Notes under the pieces: generated by a model
Told to the model about the DNA's origin: nothing
Database searches by the model: none
The model's input: the letters and a program-made list of their open reading frames with translations, nothing else
Source: Chryseobacterium turcicum
GTDB lineage: Bacteria; Bacteroidota; Bacteroidia; Flavobacteriales; Weeksellaceae
Assembly: GCF_021010565.1 (NCBI RefSeq)
Contig: NZ_JAJNAY010000001.1
Span: forward strand, 1,158,001 to 1,222,000
Length of the DNA: 64,000 nt
Direction of reading: 5' to 3'
Shown: positions 42,249 through 51,234 of the stretch, piece by piece
How positions within the stretch are numbered: the first letter of the stretch is position 1
Layout of the letters: every line of letters begins with the position of its first letter
Program-made: the position numbers and the translations under genes

Positions 42249-43934
42249 ATGAAAAAGGTAATGTTGGCCGCAGTTTTTTTAGCAGGCTTTACTTATTCAT
42301 CAGCTCAGAAAACTCCTGCAGTTGATCCAAAAGAAGATAAAGATTTAATGACTTGGTATCATAAAGATTTTGCTACAACAAAAGTTTATGGTGTTAATAC
42401 AGAAAATGCCTACAAGTTTTTAGAATCAAAAGGTCTAAAACCTAAAACAGTAGTTGTTGGTGTTTTGGATAGCGGAGTTCAGGTAGATCATCCTGGGTTG
42501 ATTAACAATATGTGGAAAAACCCTAATGAAATTCCCAATAACGGTAAAGATGATGATGGAAACGGCTACATAGACGATATTCACGGATGGAATTTTATAG
42601 GAGGAAAAAATGGTGATATCGGTATAGATAATATGGAGGTTACTAGAGTTGTTGCAAAATATAAACCAGTTTTTGAAGGTGATAATTCTACTCAAAACAA
42701 AGCAAATCAGGCAAAAATGCCAGAAGAATTTGCAATGTACATGAAGTCTAAAGAGCTTTTTACTAAAAAAAGTGTGGATGCGAGACAAAGCTTTCAGCGT
42801 TATACAATGATTAATGAAGCGATTCCTTCAATGGTTGCGATTTTAGGAGGTCAACCTTTAAATGCTGAAACTCTTAAAAATAAAAAACCTTCTACTCAAC
42901 TTGAAGCGGTAGCGTTAGAAATTCTTAATAATATTGCTAAAGACCCTGCATTCACAGGAAAAACTCCTGCAGAAGTAGAATCTATGCTGAAAGAGCAGAT
43001 GAAAGGAGCGTTAGATTACTTTGGTCCAATGGCAAAACAATATGATATTAATTACGACCCAAGAGCAGAAATTGTAGGGGATAATTATGATGATTATTCT
43101 GAAAAAATCTATGGGAACAACCATTATCAAGGTCCTGATGCAGAACACGGAACACACGTTTCCGGAATTATTGCTGGTTTACCACAAGGTAAAGAAGTAC
43201 AATATGGTGTGGCATCAAGAGTTGCAAAAATCATGTCGGTAAGAACGGTTCCTAATGGTGATGAGAGAGATAAAGATGTTGCCAATGCGATAAGATATGC
43301 AGTAGACAACGGAGCAAAAATCTTGAATATGAGTTTCGGAAAACCTGTTTCTCCAGGTAAAAATGTAGTATGGGATGCTTTTCAATATGCTCAGGATAAA
43401 GGAGTATTATTGGTAAAAGCTGCCGGAAACGAAAATGAAGATGTTGCTGAGCATTTAGCGTATCCTACCAATTTTAAAAATATTACAGACGAAGCACCTT
43501 TTGTGAATAATGTAATGGTTGTAGGTGCTAGTACCAACAGAAATAATGAGTTGAGAGCAGATTTTTCAAACTACAATAAAAAAATGGTGAATGTATTTGC
43601 TCCAGGAGAAGAGATTTATTCTACGGTTCCTACTAACGAATACAGTTATCAACAGGGAACTTCTATGGCTTCACCAGTAGCAGCAGGAGCAGCGGCAGTG
43701 TTGTTGGCTTACATGCCAAATCTTAAACCAGCACAGATTATTGAAGCTCTTGTGAAAACAAGCAACTTGAGCTCAGAAAACGAGTTTGGAGAAAAATCTC
43801 AGGCTGGTGGTGTAATCGACGTGAAAAAAGCAGCGGAGTATGCGTATAACAATTTCTACGACGGAAAATCGAATACTGTAAAAGTAAAAGCGGTAAAAAA
43901 ATCAAGACCTGCTAAGAAATCTGTAAAGAAATAA
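42249..43934 (+). CDS. Secreted subtilisin-like serine protease (S8)
   Basis: 561 residues. Signal peptide MKKVMLAAVFLAGFTYSSAQ. Catalytic Asp74 (VGVLDSGVQVDHPG), His303 (AEHGTHVSGIIAG), oxyanion Asn394 (AAGNEN) and Ser472 (GTSMASPVAAG). The region between Asp and His is long (~230 residues), an insertion common in the Bacteroidota group. The C-terminus is lysine-rich (KAVKKSRPAKKSVKK) and has no T9SS domain, so it may act in the periplasm. Followed by a terminator. Confidence 0.94.
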   Translation: MKKVMLAAVFLAGFTYSSAQKTPAVDPKEDKDLMTWYHKDFATTKVYGVNTENAYKFLESKGLKPKTVVVGVLDSGVQVDHPGLINNMWKNPNEIPNNGKDDDGNGYIDDIHGWNFIGGKNGDIGIDNMEVTRVVAKYKPVFEGDNSTQNKANQAKMPEEFAMYMKSKELFTKKSVDARQSFQRYTMINEAIPSMVAILGGQPLNAETLKNKKPSTQLEAVALEILNNIAKDPAFTGKTPAEVESMLKEQMKGALDYFGPMAKQYDINYDPRAEIVGDNYDDYSEKIYGNNHYQGPDAEHGTHVSGIIAGLPQGKEVQYGVASRVAKIMSVRTVPNGDERDKDVANAIRYAVDNGAKILNMSFGKPVSPGKNVVWDAFQYAQDKGVLLVKAAGNENEDVAEHLAYPTNFKNITDEAPFVNNVMVVGASTNRNNELRADFSNYNKKMVNVFAPGEEIYSTVPTNEYSYQQGTSMASPVAAGAAAVLLAYMPNLKPAQIIEALVKTSNLSSENEFGEKSQAGGVIDVKKAAEYAYNNFYDGKSNTVKVKAVKKSRPAKKSVKK

Positions 43935-43959
43935 TAATCAGATAGATTAAAATAATTTT

Positions 43960-43996
43960 AAATAAAGCCTGAGTTTTTCAGGCTTTATTTTTTTTG
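43960..43996 (+). terminator. Terminator of the subtilase gene
   Basis: AAATAAAGCCTGA / TCAGGCTTTATTT hairpin with a T-run, 26 bases after the stop. Confidence 0.85.
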
Positions 43997-44060
43997 AAAT
44001 AAATAAAATTTGGCACGGTTTTTTGTATTATCTTTAATGTTAAAATAATAAAACTACAAT

Positions 44061-44558
44061 ATGAAAAAGCTATTACTTGCAGGTATAGTGGGAACCTCAC
44101 TTTTTGCAGTGTCTTGTTCCACAGTCAATAAAGCTAAAGATGCACAAGCGGTAAGATCAGAATTTCTAAAAATGAAAGGTGATTGGCAGATTGTAAGCAT
44201 CAATTACGATAAGACTTACAAAATCAAACCTTTTGACGAAGGTGCAGATGCACAGTGTTTTGTAGGAAGTCACTGGAGGTTTATACCCAATAATTATTCA
44301 GGTTCTTATACATTAAACGGTGGTGGTTCTTGCCCTAATGTAATACAGCCCATAAAGGTTGATATTAAAGGTAATGTTTTCACATTCAAAAAAATTGCAG
44401 ACGGTACAAAGGCTAAGCAAAATACAGCAGGATATACTTTGAATGTAATTAATTCTACAACAGACCAGTTTTCTTTAGAGCAAAATGTTCCATTTGAAGG
44501 TAATTCTATAAAAGTGGTTTACAATTTCGAAAGAACAGGAATGGACTACACTAAATAA
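44061..44558 (+). CDS. Lipocalin-like lipoprotein
   Basis: 165 residues. Lipoprotein signal MKKLLLAGIVGTSLFAVSCS (Cys at 19). The mature part begins KMKGDWQIVSINYDKTYKIK and continues with strands (GSHWRFIPNNYSGSYTLNGG, KVDIKGNVFTFKK) like the lipocalin-type family of Bacteroidota lipoproteins. Probably periplasmic or outer-membrane bound. It is 20 bases upstream of the OmpA-like gene, suggesting an operon. Confidence 0.82.
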   Translation: MKKLLLAGIVGTSLFAVSCSTVNKAKDAQAVRSEFLKMKGDWQIVSINYDKTYKIKPFDEGADAQCFVGSHWRFIPNNYSGSYTLNGGGSCPNVIQPIKVDIKGNVFTFKKIADGTKAKQNTAGYTLNVINSTTDQFSLEQNVPFEGNSIKVVYNFERTGMDYTK

Positions 44559-44578
44559 TAATAAAAAAATATTTTAAG

Positions 44579-45268
44579 ATGAAATTTAACAAAACATATA
44601 TAGCAGCATTATTTTTATCTTCAGCTTTGTTATTAACAAGTTGTGAAGCAGTGCAAAATTCTAATCACCAACAAAGAGGTACTGCAGCTGGTGCGGCTTC
44701 AGGAGCCGTAATTGGTGGTATATTGGGGAATAATGTAGGTAAAGGTAAAAATGCCGCCTTAGGAGCTGTTTTAGGTGGTATTATCGGTGGAGTTACAGGT
44801 AACGTTATCGGTAACAAAATGGATAAACAAGCCAAAGATATTAAAGAAACTCTTCCCGGTGCTGAAGTAGAAAGAGTAGGAGATGGTATTAAAATCACAA
44901 TGAATGAAAGTATTGTTACTTTTGCATTCGATTCATCAGAGCTTACAGCACTTGCTAAAACAAATCTTGATAAATTAACTAAAGTTTTAGTAGATAATCC
45001 AGATACAAACATCAATATTTACGGGCATACCGATAGCAAAGGGGCAGATGATTACAACCAAAAGTTATCTGAAAGAAGAGCCAATTCTGTGAAATCTTAT
45101 TTGATTTCTAAAGGAATTGCTGCTAGCAGATTATTCGCTTCAGGTGAAGGAGAGTCTATGCCAGTTGCATCAAATGATACCGATGCAGGAAGAGCTAAAA
45201 ACAGAAGAGTAGAGTTTGCAATCACTGCAAATGAGAAAATGATTAATGACGCTCAACAAGGTCAATAG
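44579..45268 (+). CDS. OmpA-family lipoprotein with glycine zipper
   Basis: 229 residues. Lipoprotein signal with Cys at about residue 22 (LLLTSCEAV). A glycine-zipper segment follows (AAGAASGAVIGGILGNNVGK, GAVLGGIIGGVTGNVIGNKM), then an OmpA peptidoglycan-binding domain: VTFAFDSSELTALAKTNLDK, NIYGHTDSKGADDYNQKLSE, RRANSVKSYL and GESMPVASNDTDAGRAKNRR VEF. It ties the outer membrane to the cell wall. Confidence 0.93.
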   Translation: MKFNKTYIAALFLSSALLLTSCEAVQNSNHQQRGTAAGAASGAVIGGILGNNVGKGKNAALGAVLGGIIGGVTGNVIGNKMDKQAKDIKETLPGAEVERVGDGIKITMNESIVTFAFDSSELTALAKTNLDKLTKVLVDNPDTNINIYGHTDSKGADDYNQKLSERRANSVKSYLISKGIAASRLFASGEGESMPVASNDTDAGRAKNRRVEFAITANEKMINDAQQGQ

Positions 45269-45293
45269 TCATTTAACATATAAATATTATTTT

Positions 45294-45320
45294 TTAAACC
45301 GCTTTGGCGGTTTTTTTTGT
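45294..45320 (+). terminator. Terminator of the OmpA-like gene
   Basis: AAACCGCTTTGGCGGTTTTTTTT: AACCGC / GCGGTT stem with a T-run. Confidence 0.85.
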
Positions 45321-45378
45321 ATTTTTATGGCTAATTTTTGTTCGTAAAATCAGTATTTTTGCAATCGAAACCACATAA

Positions 45379-46290
45379 ATGAAGAAATATTTAAAGTTAC
45401 TTCGGGTAGAACAATGGGTAAAAAATCTTTTTGTTTTCGTTCCGCTTTTTTTCTCTGGTAATGTTAAAAACTTAGATTTACTTAGTAAAAGTATTTTTGC
45501 ATTCATCATATTTTCCTTGGCAGCAGGTGTTGTTTATATTCTTAATGATTATAACGATATTGAAGCAGACCAAAAGCATCCCGAAAAAAGAAAACGTCCG
45601 CTTGCGAGTGGCGCTATATCAAAGAAAACGGCAATCAGCATTCTGATTGGTTTAATTATCGTAGATGTTGCACTTGTTCTATTTGCGCAATTCTACTTTC
45701 ATCGTCCAATATGGAAATTTGCCTTCATCATCGTATTTTATTTTGTGATGAATATTGCATACACCTTCAAGTTGAAACACGTTCCGATTGTTGATATTTT
45801 TATCATTGCCATTGGTTTTGTTCTTCGTGTACAGGCTGGTGGTTACATCACTGGAATTTTTATTTCGCAGTGGGCAACGTTGCTGACTTTTGTTTTAGCA
45901 TTGGTTTTAGCAATAGGAAAACGTAGGGGAGAACTTATTAATGCGCAGGTTTCGGGCAAGACAAGAAAAGCATTAGATGGTTATAATGTACAGTTTGCAG
46001 ATATTGCACTTTCTATTTCTGTGACTTTGGCGATTATTTGTTATCTCATGTTTACCCTTTCGCCTGAAGTTCAGCAAAAATCACATTCCAGTATTTTTTA
46101 TACTGTCATATTTGTTGTTTTTGCATTTCTAAGATATTTGCAACAGACATTGGTTTATAATCGTACAGAATCTCCTACAAAAATTTTATATAGAGACCGA
46201 TATATTCAGATAACACTCGTTTTGTGGGTGATATCGTTTTTAATATTAATTTATTTTAAACACAGTATTCTTAATTTTAATTTACTGTAA
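45379..46290 (+). CDS. UbiA-type prenyltransferase, decaprenyl-phosphate phosphoribosyltransferase-like
   Basis: 303 residues, eight to nine helices. The first Asp-rich motif NDYNDIEADQKHPEKRKRPL ASG is of the Rv3806c type (NDxxDxxxDxxHPxKRxRPxAxG), distinct from quinone-making UbiA. The second is around GYNVQFADIALSIS. By family it moves the 5-phosphoribosyl group of PRPP onto a polyprenyl phosphate in the inner membrane. The next three genes follow almost without gaps and match later steps of the arabinose-donor path. Confidence 0.85.
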   Translation: MKKYLKLLRVEQWVKNLFVFVPLFFSGNVKNLDLLSKSIFAFIIFSLAAGVVYILNDYNDIEADQKHPEKRKRPLASGAISKKTAISILIGLIIVDVALVLFAQFYFHRPIWKFAFIIVFYFVMNIAYTFKLKHVPIVDIFIIAIGFVLRVQAGGYITGIFISQWATLLTFVLALVLAIGKRRGELINAQVSGKTRKALDGYNVQFADIALSISVTLAIICYLMFTLSPEVQQKSHSSIFYTVIFVVFAFLRYLQQTLVYNRTESPTKILYRDRYIQITLVLWVISFLILIYFKHSILNFNLL

Positions 46291-46293
46291 TCT

Positions 46294-47610
46294 ATGAAGC
46301 CAAATTTCATACAAAAAGTTACAAACTGGGGTAATTTCCCCATTGTAGAAAAAGAAATGAAGTCTGAAGATAGCTTCAGAAAGATAAAAGAGTTTGTACA
46401 GAATCATAACGAGGTGATTGCAAGAGGAAACGGAAGATGTTATGGCGATGCTTCTTTGGGAGAAAGTATTTTTTCTACTAAAAAACTAAATAAATTTATC
46501 AGTTTCGACCGATTAAACGGAATTATAGAATGCGAATCGGGTGTTTTGTTGTCTGATGTTTTAGAAATATCAGTTCCACAGGGATATTTTCTTTACGTAA
46601 CTCCCGGTACAAAAATGATTTCTGTAGGTGGAGCAATTGCTTCAGATGTACACGGAAAAAATCATCATTCGGAAGGTTGTTTTTCAGAATATGTACTGGA
46701 TTTTAAATTAATGACAGAGAATGGGGATATCATTACCTGTTCAAAAGAAGAAAATTCCGAAAAATTCTATGCAACAATCGGTGGAATGGGACTTACAGGA
46801 ATTATTCTTTCCGCTCGATTTAAACTTAAAAATATCGAAACCGCCTACATTCGTCAGGAAAGTATTAAAGCTGAAAACTTAGACGAAATATTCACATTAT
46901 TTGAAGAAAGCGAAAGCTGGACTTATACTGTAGCGTGGATTGACTGTCTGCAAAAAGGAAATAATATAGGAAGAAGTATTTTGATGAGAGGTGAGCATGC
47001 TTTTGCGCACGAGCTTCCTCAGAAATTCTCAAAAAAACCACTGAGATTAAAGAAAAAGTTTTCTCCTACTGTTCCGTTTTATTTCCCAGGATTTGTATTG
47101 AATACTCTTACTGTAAAGCTTTTTAATCTTTTATATTATAAAAAACAGGCAAAAAAAGAGCTTAAAAATATTATTGATTACGAAACGTATTTCTATCCAT
47201 TAGATGCGATTAGTGACTGGAATAAAATTTACGGTAAATCAGGTTTCATCCAATATCAAATGGTGATTCCGAAAGAAAATGGCAAAGAAGGAATGAAAAA
47301 AATTCTTGAAACCATTGCCAACAGTGGGAACGGTTCTTTTCTAGCTGTTTTAAAATTGTTCGGAAAAAATAATCCTGAAGCCTATAATTCTTTTCCCATT
47401 GAAGGCTATACTTTAGCGCTAGATTTTAAAGTAAATTCTAAGCTTAAAAAATTGGTCGGTCAATTAGATCAAATTGTGCAAGATTTTGGCGGGAGAATTT
47501 ATCTTACCAAAGACAGTATGAGCAAGTCTTCGCTGACCGATTATCTTAAAAATGTAGAAAGCTCAAAATTTGTGTCTTTACAGCACAAAAGAATCTTAAA
47601 TAATAAGTAA
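46294..47610 (+). CDS. FAD-dependent oxidoreductase, DprE1-like
   Basis: 438 residues. FAD-binding PCMH-type domain: EVIARGNGRCYGDASLGES, YFLYVTPGTKMISVGGAIAS, DVHGKNHHSEGCF and ATIGGMGLTGIIL, as in DprE1, which oxidises polyprenyl-phosphoryl-ribose at C2. In the C-terminal part, PIEGYTLALDFKV has alanine (about residue 375) where the mycobacterial enzyme has the cysteine attacked by benzothiazinones. It starts 3 bases after the UbiA stop. Confidence 0.87.
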   Translation: MKPNFIQKVTNWGNFPIVEKEMKSEDSFRKIKEFVQNHNEVIARGNGRCYGDASLGESIFSTKKLNKFISFDRLNGIIECESGVLLSDVLEISVPQGYFLYVTPGTKMISVGGAIASDVHGKNHHSEGCFSEYVLDFKLMTENGDIITCSKEENSEKFYATIGGMGLTGIILSARFKLKNIETAYIRQESIKAENLDEIFTLFEESESWTYTVAWIDCLQKGNNIGRSILMRGEHAFAHELPQKFSKKPLRLKKKFSPTVPFYFPGFVLNTLTVKLFNLLYYKKQAKKELKNIIDYETYFYPLDAISDWNKIYGKSGFIQYQMVIPKENGKEGMKKILETIANSGNGSFLAVLKLFGKNNPEAYNSFPIEGYTLALDFKVNSKLKKLVGQLDQIVQDFGGRIYLTKDSMSKSSLTDYLKNVESSKFVSLQHKRILNNK

Positions 47611-47611
47611 A

Positions 47612-48337
47612 ATGATAGTTCTCGGAAGTACATCTGAAGTAGCGCAGGCTTTTGTGGAAAAAGCTTTGCAGGAAGGCGAAAAATATGAAAAAATCTATCT
47701 TTTTACCTCAAACAAAGAAGCAACGGAACGTTTTGCAAAGCATATCGATGTGAAATTTTTGCAGCAATCTGAAATTGTTGAGCTCGATTTGACCAAAGAT
47801 ATCAACTATTTTGAATTTGACCATATCAATTCAAATGTCTTGTTTTGTGCAACAGGTTATCTGGGTGAAAGCACTGAAGATGCCTTGTATGACAATAAAA
47901 ATACAGAGCGAATTATTGACATCAATTATTCAAAATTAGTTCCTGTGATGAATTATTTTGCGCAAAAATTTGAAAGCAAAAGGTCAGGAACAATTATCGG
48001 TTTATCATCAGTTGCAGGAGATAGAGGAAGACAGAGTAATTTTATTTATGGAAGCGCAAAAGCAGCATTTACAGCCTATTTAAGCGGACTTCGTAATTAT
48101 CTTTTTGATAAAAAAATACATGTTTTAACCGTGAAACCTGGTTTTATGGCAACAAAAATGACGGAAGGTTTGCCTTTAAACCCAAAATTAACAGCAACAC
48201 CAAAACAGGCGGCTGATTGTATTTATAAGGCATTCAAAAAGCAAAAGAATGTCGCATACGTTTTACCAATTTGGGGCGTTATTATGTTAATCATCAGAAA
48301 TATTCCTGAGTTTATATTTAAAAAATTAAAGCTTTAA
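47612..48337 (+). CDS. Short-chain dehydrogenase, DprE2-like
   Basis: 241 residues. N-terminal cofactor loop MIVLGSTSEVAQAF, catalytic GLSSVAGDRGRQSNFIYGSA KAAF (Ser, Tyr and Lys), and VKPGFMATKMTEGLP. DprE2-type enzymes reduce the 2-keto intermediate made by DprE1 to the arabinose form. One base separates it from the DprE1-like gene. A short hydrophobic C-terminus (IMLIIRNIPEFIFKKL) may touch the membrane. Confidence 0.87.
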   Translation: MIVLGSTSEVAQAFVEKALQEGEKYEKIYLFTSNKEATERFAKHIDVKFLQQSEIVELDLTKDINYFEFDHINSNVLFCATGYLGESTEDALYDNKNTERIIDINYSKLVPVMNYFAQKFESKRSGTIIGLSSVAGDRGRQSNFIYGSAKAAFTAYLSGLRNYLFDKKIHVLTVKPGFMATKMTEGLPLNPKLTATPKQAADCIYKAFKKQKNVAYVLPIWGVIMLIIRNIPEFIFKKLKL

Positions 48338-48344
48338 TTGTAAT

Positions 48345-48932
48345 ATGAAAAAACTGTATTGTTTTGATTTTGACGGAACTATCACTTATAAAGATACCAT
48401 GTTTATGTATCTTAAATTTTACAATCCATCCAAATTTCGGGTTCAATTTTTGAAACATATTCCTCTTTTTATTTTATTGAAACTAAAATTGGCAGAAACT
48501 GAAAAAGTAAAGAAAAGTTTTATTGGTTCTGTGTTGAAAGGTCAGCTTCAGTCTAAAATTGAAGAAAAGTCTAAACAGTTTTTTGAGGAACATTATCCTA
48601 AAATCGTAAGAGAGAATGCTTTAGATTTTATAAAAAATATAGATAGACAAAATACACGCAGTCTTATGGTGACCGCATCTCTTGATATCTGGACTAAACC
48701 TTTTGCCGACAAATTACAGATGAATCTTATTTCTACAAAGGCTGAGTTCAAAAATGGGGTTTTTACAGGTAACTTTATAGGTAAAAACTGCAACGGAGAA
48801 GAGAAATTGGAGCGCATAAAAAAAGAAATTTCAGACGATAAGTATGATAAAATCATAGCGTTCGGAGATACTTCCGGAGATAAGCCAATGCTGAAATGGG
48901 CAAATGAGGGTCATTACCAATTTTTTCATTAA
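48345..48932 (+). CDS. HAD-IB family phosphatase
   Basis: 195 residues. HAD motif I FDFDGTITYKDT, motif II MVTASLD, motif III region KKEISDDKYDKIIAFGDTSG DKPML (motif IV GDTSGD). It resembles phosphoserine-phosphatase-like HAD-IB enzymes. Placed 7 bases after the DprE2-like gene, it could remove the 5'-phosphate from polyprenyl-phosphoryl-5-phosphoribose, a step done by an unrelated enzyme in mycobacteria; this is inference from position. Confidence 0.85.
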   Translation: MKKLYCFDFDGTITYKDTMFMYLKFYNPSKFRVQFLKHIPLFILLKLKLAETEKVKKSFIGSVLKGQLQSKIEEKSKQFFEEHYPKIVRENALDFIKNIDRQNTRSLMVTASLDIWTKPFADKLQMNLISTKAEFKNGVFTGNFIGKNCNGEEKLERIKKEISDDKYDKIIAFGDTSGDKPMLKWANEGHYQFFH

Positions 48933-48956
48933 TTTTGAAGGATTAATAAAAGTAAA

Positions 48957-49427
48957 ATGAATAAACTGCTGATTTTTTGTTTTGCAACCCTAATGAGTTG
49001 CACAAGCACTAATGCAAAAAAATCTGAACCCATGCAGAATAAAGCCGAAATTATAAAATCTGAATCGCAGGGTGGAGCAGAACAGTCTGGTTTTGTCATC
49101 ATAAAAAATGAGCAGGAGTTTCAGAATGCAATAAAATCTATGCAGGGTACCTCTTTAGTGGAAGTAGGAAGTGAGCCTGTGATGAAATACCCTACATTTC
49201 CTAGTGATAAAAAAGTAATTCTGTATAATCTAGGTTCATTCAGGTCAGGTGACCATAGAGTAAATGAAATCAAGAGTATTTCTGTAAAAGATAATGTTTT
49301 GTATGTAGAAATACCGATGTATGAATCGGGTGGCATGGAAATTCAGATGCTTTCTAATCCTTGGTTTATTTTCTCAGTTCCTTCAAATTATCAATTTACC
49401 TCAGTACAATTAAAATCTTCAAATTAA
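48957..49427 (+). CDS. Lipoprotein with PrcB-like C-terminal domain
   Basis: 156 residues with a lipoprotein-like start (MNKLLIFCFATLMSCTSTNA, Cys15). The C-terminal half VILYNLGSFRSGDHRVNEIK followed by SISVKDNVLYVEIP and NPWFIFSVPSNYQF follows the PrcB_C pattern (glycine-rich turn, then paired strands). Function unknown. Its stop is 2 bases before the cysteine desulfurase ATG. Confidence 0.65.
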   Translation: MNKLLIFCFATLMSCTSTNAKKSEPMQNKAEIIKSESQGGAEQSGFVIIKNEQEFQNAIKSMQGTSLVEVGSEPVMKYPTFPSDKKVILYNLGSFRSGDHRVNEIKSISVKDNVLYVEIPMYESGGMEIQMLSNPWFIFSVPSNYQFTSVQLKSSN

Positions 49428-49429
49428 AA

Positions 49430-50605
49430 ATGAATAAAATATATTTAGATAACGCTGCTACAACACCTCTTTCAGAAGAAGTAATCGATGCAATGGTTGA
49501 AACGATGAAAATAAATTTCGGTAACCCTTCTTCTACCCATAGTTTTGGTCAGGATGCAAAAATCCTTATAGAAAATGTAAGAAGGCAGGTTGCAGATTAT
49601 CTACATGTAACTCCGGCTGAAATTATTTTCACCTCTTGTGGTACAGAATCTAATAATATGATTATCAAATCGAGTGTTGAGCATCTTGGTATTGAGAGAA
49701 TCATAAGCTCTCCTATGGAACATAAATGTGTTTCTGAGAGTATTCTGGATATGAAAAACAGAAAAGGAGTTGAGGTTGCTTACATTCGTCCTAACGAAAA
49801 AGGTGATATTGATTTAGCTAAATTAGAAGAATTACTTAAAGGTTCAGATAAAAAAACATTGGTAAGCTTGATGCATGCCAATAACGAAATCGGAAATATT
49901 GTTGACATCAAAAAAATTGCACAGTTGTGTAAAGATAACAATGCGCTTTTCCATTCGGATACCGTTCAGACGATGGCGCACATGAATCTAGATTTTTCAG
50001 ATATTCCTGTTGATTTCGCATCTTGCAGTGCTCATAAATTTCACGGTCCTAAAGGGATTGGTTTTGCGTTTATCAGAAAAGCAAGTGGCTTAAAAGGTAT
50101 TATTACAGGCGGTCCTCAAGAAAGAAGCTTGAGAGCAGGTACAGAAAATGTTGCCGGTATCGCAGGTTTAGGCAAAGCTTTGGAACTTTCATTAAATAAT
50201 ATGGAAGCTTACACGCAGCATATGCAGGATATTAAACAATATACCATTGACAGAGTGTCTGCAGAAATTTCAGGGATAAAATTTAACGGGAGAAGCTCGG
50301 AAGCTGATAACAGTTTATACACTGTGGTAAGCCTTTTACTACCTTACAAAAATCCTTTAATCGGATTACAGTTAGATATGAAAGGGGTTGCCGTTTCTCA
50401 AGGAAGTGCATGCTCTTCAGGAGCGTCAAAACCTTCTATGGTAATGATGATGGTGCTTTCTGAAGATGAGATGGATAATTGCACTCCTTTGCGCGTTTCT
50501 TTCAGCCATATGACGACAAAAGAAGATATCGATGTTTTCGTAAGTGCTTTGAAAGAAATCTCTAAAGATTTCGTTATAGAAAATACAAATGTTGAGCATA
50601 GATAG
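49430..50605 (+). CDS. Cysteine desulfurase (NifS/IscS-like)
   Basis: 391 residues from the ATG at 49430 (MNKIYLDNAATTPLSEEV), the true family start. PLP lysine K203 in CSAHKFHGPKG, and the persulfide-forming Cys328 in SQGSACSSGASKPS. It takes sulfur from cysteine for Fe-S clusters, tRNA thiolation and similar uses. Which of these cannot be told; there is no IscU or SufE gene next to it. Confidence 0.93.
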   Translation: MNKIYLDNAATTPLSEEVIDAMVETMKINFGNPSSTHSFGQDAKILIENVRRQVADYLHVTPAEIIFTSCGTESNNMIIKSSVEHLGIERIISSPMEHKCVSESILDMKNRKGVEVAYIRPNEKGDIDLAKLEELLKGSDKKTLVSLMHANNEIGNIVDIKKIAQLCKDNNALFHSDTVQTMAHMNLDFSDIPVDFASCSAHKFHGPKGIGFAFIRKASGLKGIITGGPQERSLRAGTENVAGIAGLGKALELSLNNMEAYTQHMQDIKQYTIDRVSAEISGIKFNGRSSEADNSLYTVVSLLLPYKNPLIGLQLDMKGVAVSQGSACSSGASKPSMVMMMVLSEDEMDNCTPLRVSFSHMTTKEDIDVFVSALKEISKDFVIENTNVEHR

Positions 50606-50676
50606 GCTTTTCATTTTAAAATGGTAATTTTGACTCAGAAAATTAAATAGTATATTAATCATTAAAAGATAAAAAA

Positions 50677-50994
50677 ATGGCTTTAGAAATTACGGACAGC
50701 TCGTTTCAAGAAACGGTTTTAAAATCAGACAAACCGGTATTGGTTGACTTTTGGGCAGTATGGTGTGGACCTTGCAGAACTTTAGGACCAATCATCGAAG
50801 AAGTAGCAGCAGATTTTGAAGGAAAGGCTGTAGTAGGAAAAGTAGATGTAGACAACAATCAGGAAATTTCTATGCAATACGGAATCAGAAATATCCCTAC
50901 AGTTCTTATTTTCAAGAACGGTGAGGTAGTAGATAAATTGGTTGGAGTAACTCCAAAAGAAGTAATCGCTGAGAAATTAAGCGCACACTTATAA
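50677..50994 (+). CDS. trxA: Thioredoxin
   Basis: 105 residues. Active site WAVWCGPCRTLGP with the CGPC motif, and NIPTVLIFKNG with the cis-proline. A standard cytosolic disulfide reductase. It is followed by a terminator. Confidence 0.97.
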   Translation: MALEITDSSFQETVLKSDKPVLVDFWAVWCGPCRTLGPIIEEVAADFEGKAVVGKVDVDNNQEISMQYGIRNIPTVLIFKNGEVVDKLVGVTPKEVIAEKLSAHL

Positions 50995-51010
50995 AAAAAT
51001 CATTTGATAA

Positions 51011-51042
51011 TGAGTGCTTTCCGTTATGGGAAGCATTTTTTA
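51011..51042 (+). terminator. Terminator of trxA
   Basis: GTGCTTTCC-GTTAT-GGGAAGCAT hairpin with a T-run just after the gene. Confidence 0.75.
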
Positions 51043-51052
51043 TTTCTAAAAG

Positions 51053-51083
51053 TTTGCAAGGTTGTAAAAAAGTTGTATTTTTG
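51053..51083 (+). promoter_or_regulatory. Promoter of tRNA-Asp
   Basis: TTTG (51053-51056), 19 bases, TATTTTTG (51076-51083): a good -33/-7 pair about 40 bases before the tRNA. Confidence 0.75.
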
Positions 51084-51123
51084 CACCACAATAAAGGAAG
51101 ATACTTCTTCAGGCATTGAAAAA

Positions 51124-51197
51124 GATCCGGTAGTTCAGCTGGTTAGAATGCCGCCCTGTCACGGCGGAGGTCGCGGGTTCGAGTCCCGTCCGGATCG
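51124..51197 (+). tRNA. tRNA-Asp (GTC)
   Basis: A full cloverleaf can be drawn: acceptor GATCCGG/CCGGATC, D-arm region TTCAGCTGGTTAGAA, anticodon stem CCGCC/GGCGG around the loop CTGTCAC (anticodon GTC at 51158-51160) and T-arm CGGGTTCGAGTCCCG. CCA is not encoded. Confidence 0.95.
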
Positions 51198-51199
51198 CA

Positions 51200-51234
51200 T
51201 AAAAGCTCTAAAACATAGGTTTTAGAGCTTTTTT
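51200..51234 (+). terminator. Terminator of tRNA-Asp
   Basis: AAAGCTCTAAAAC / GTTTTAGAGCTTT hairpin followed by a T-run. Confidence 0.85.

Noticed and set aside
51004..51225. 73-codon frame across tRNA-Asp
   Set aside because: It overlaps the tRNA and the trxA terminator; a chance frame.
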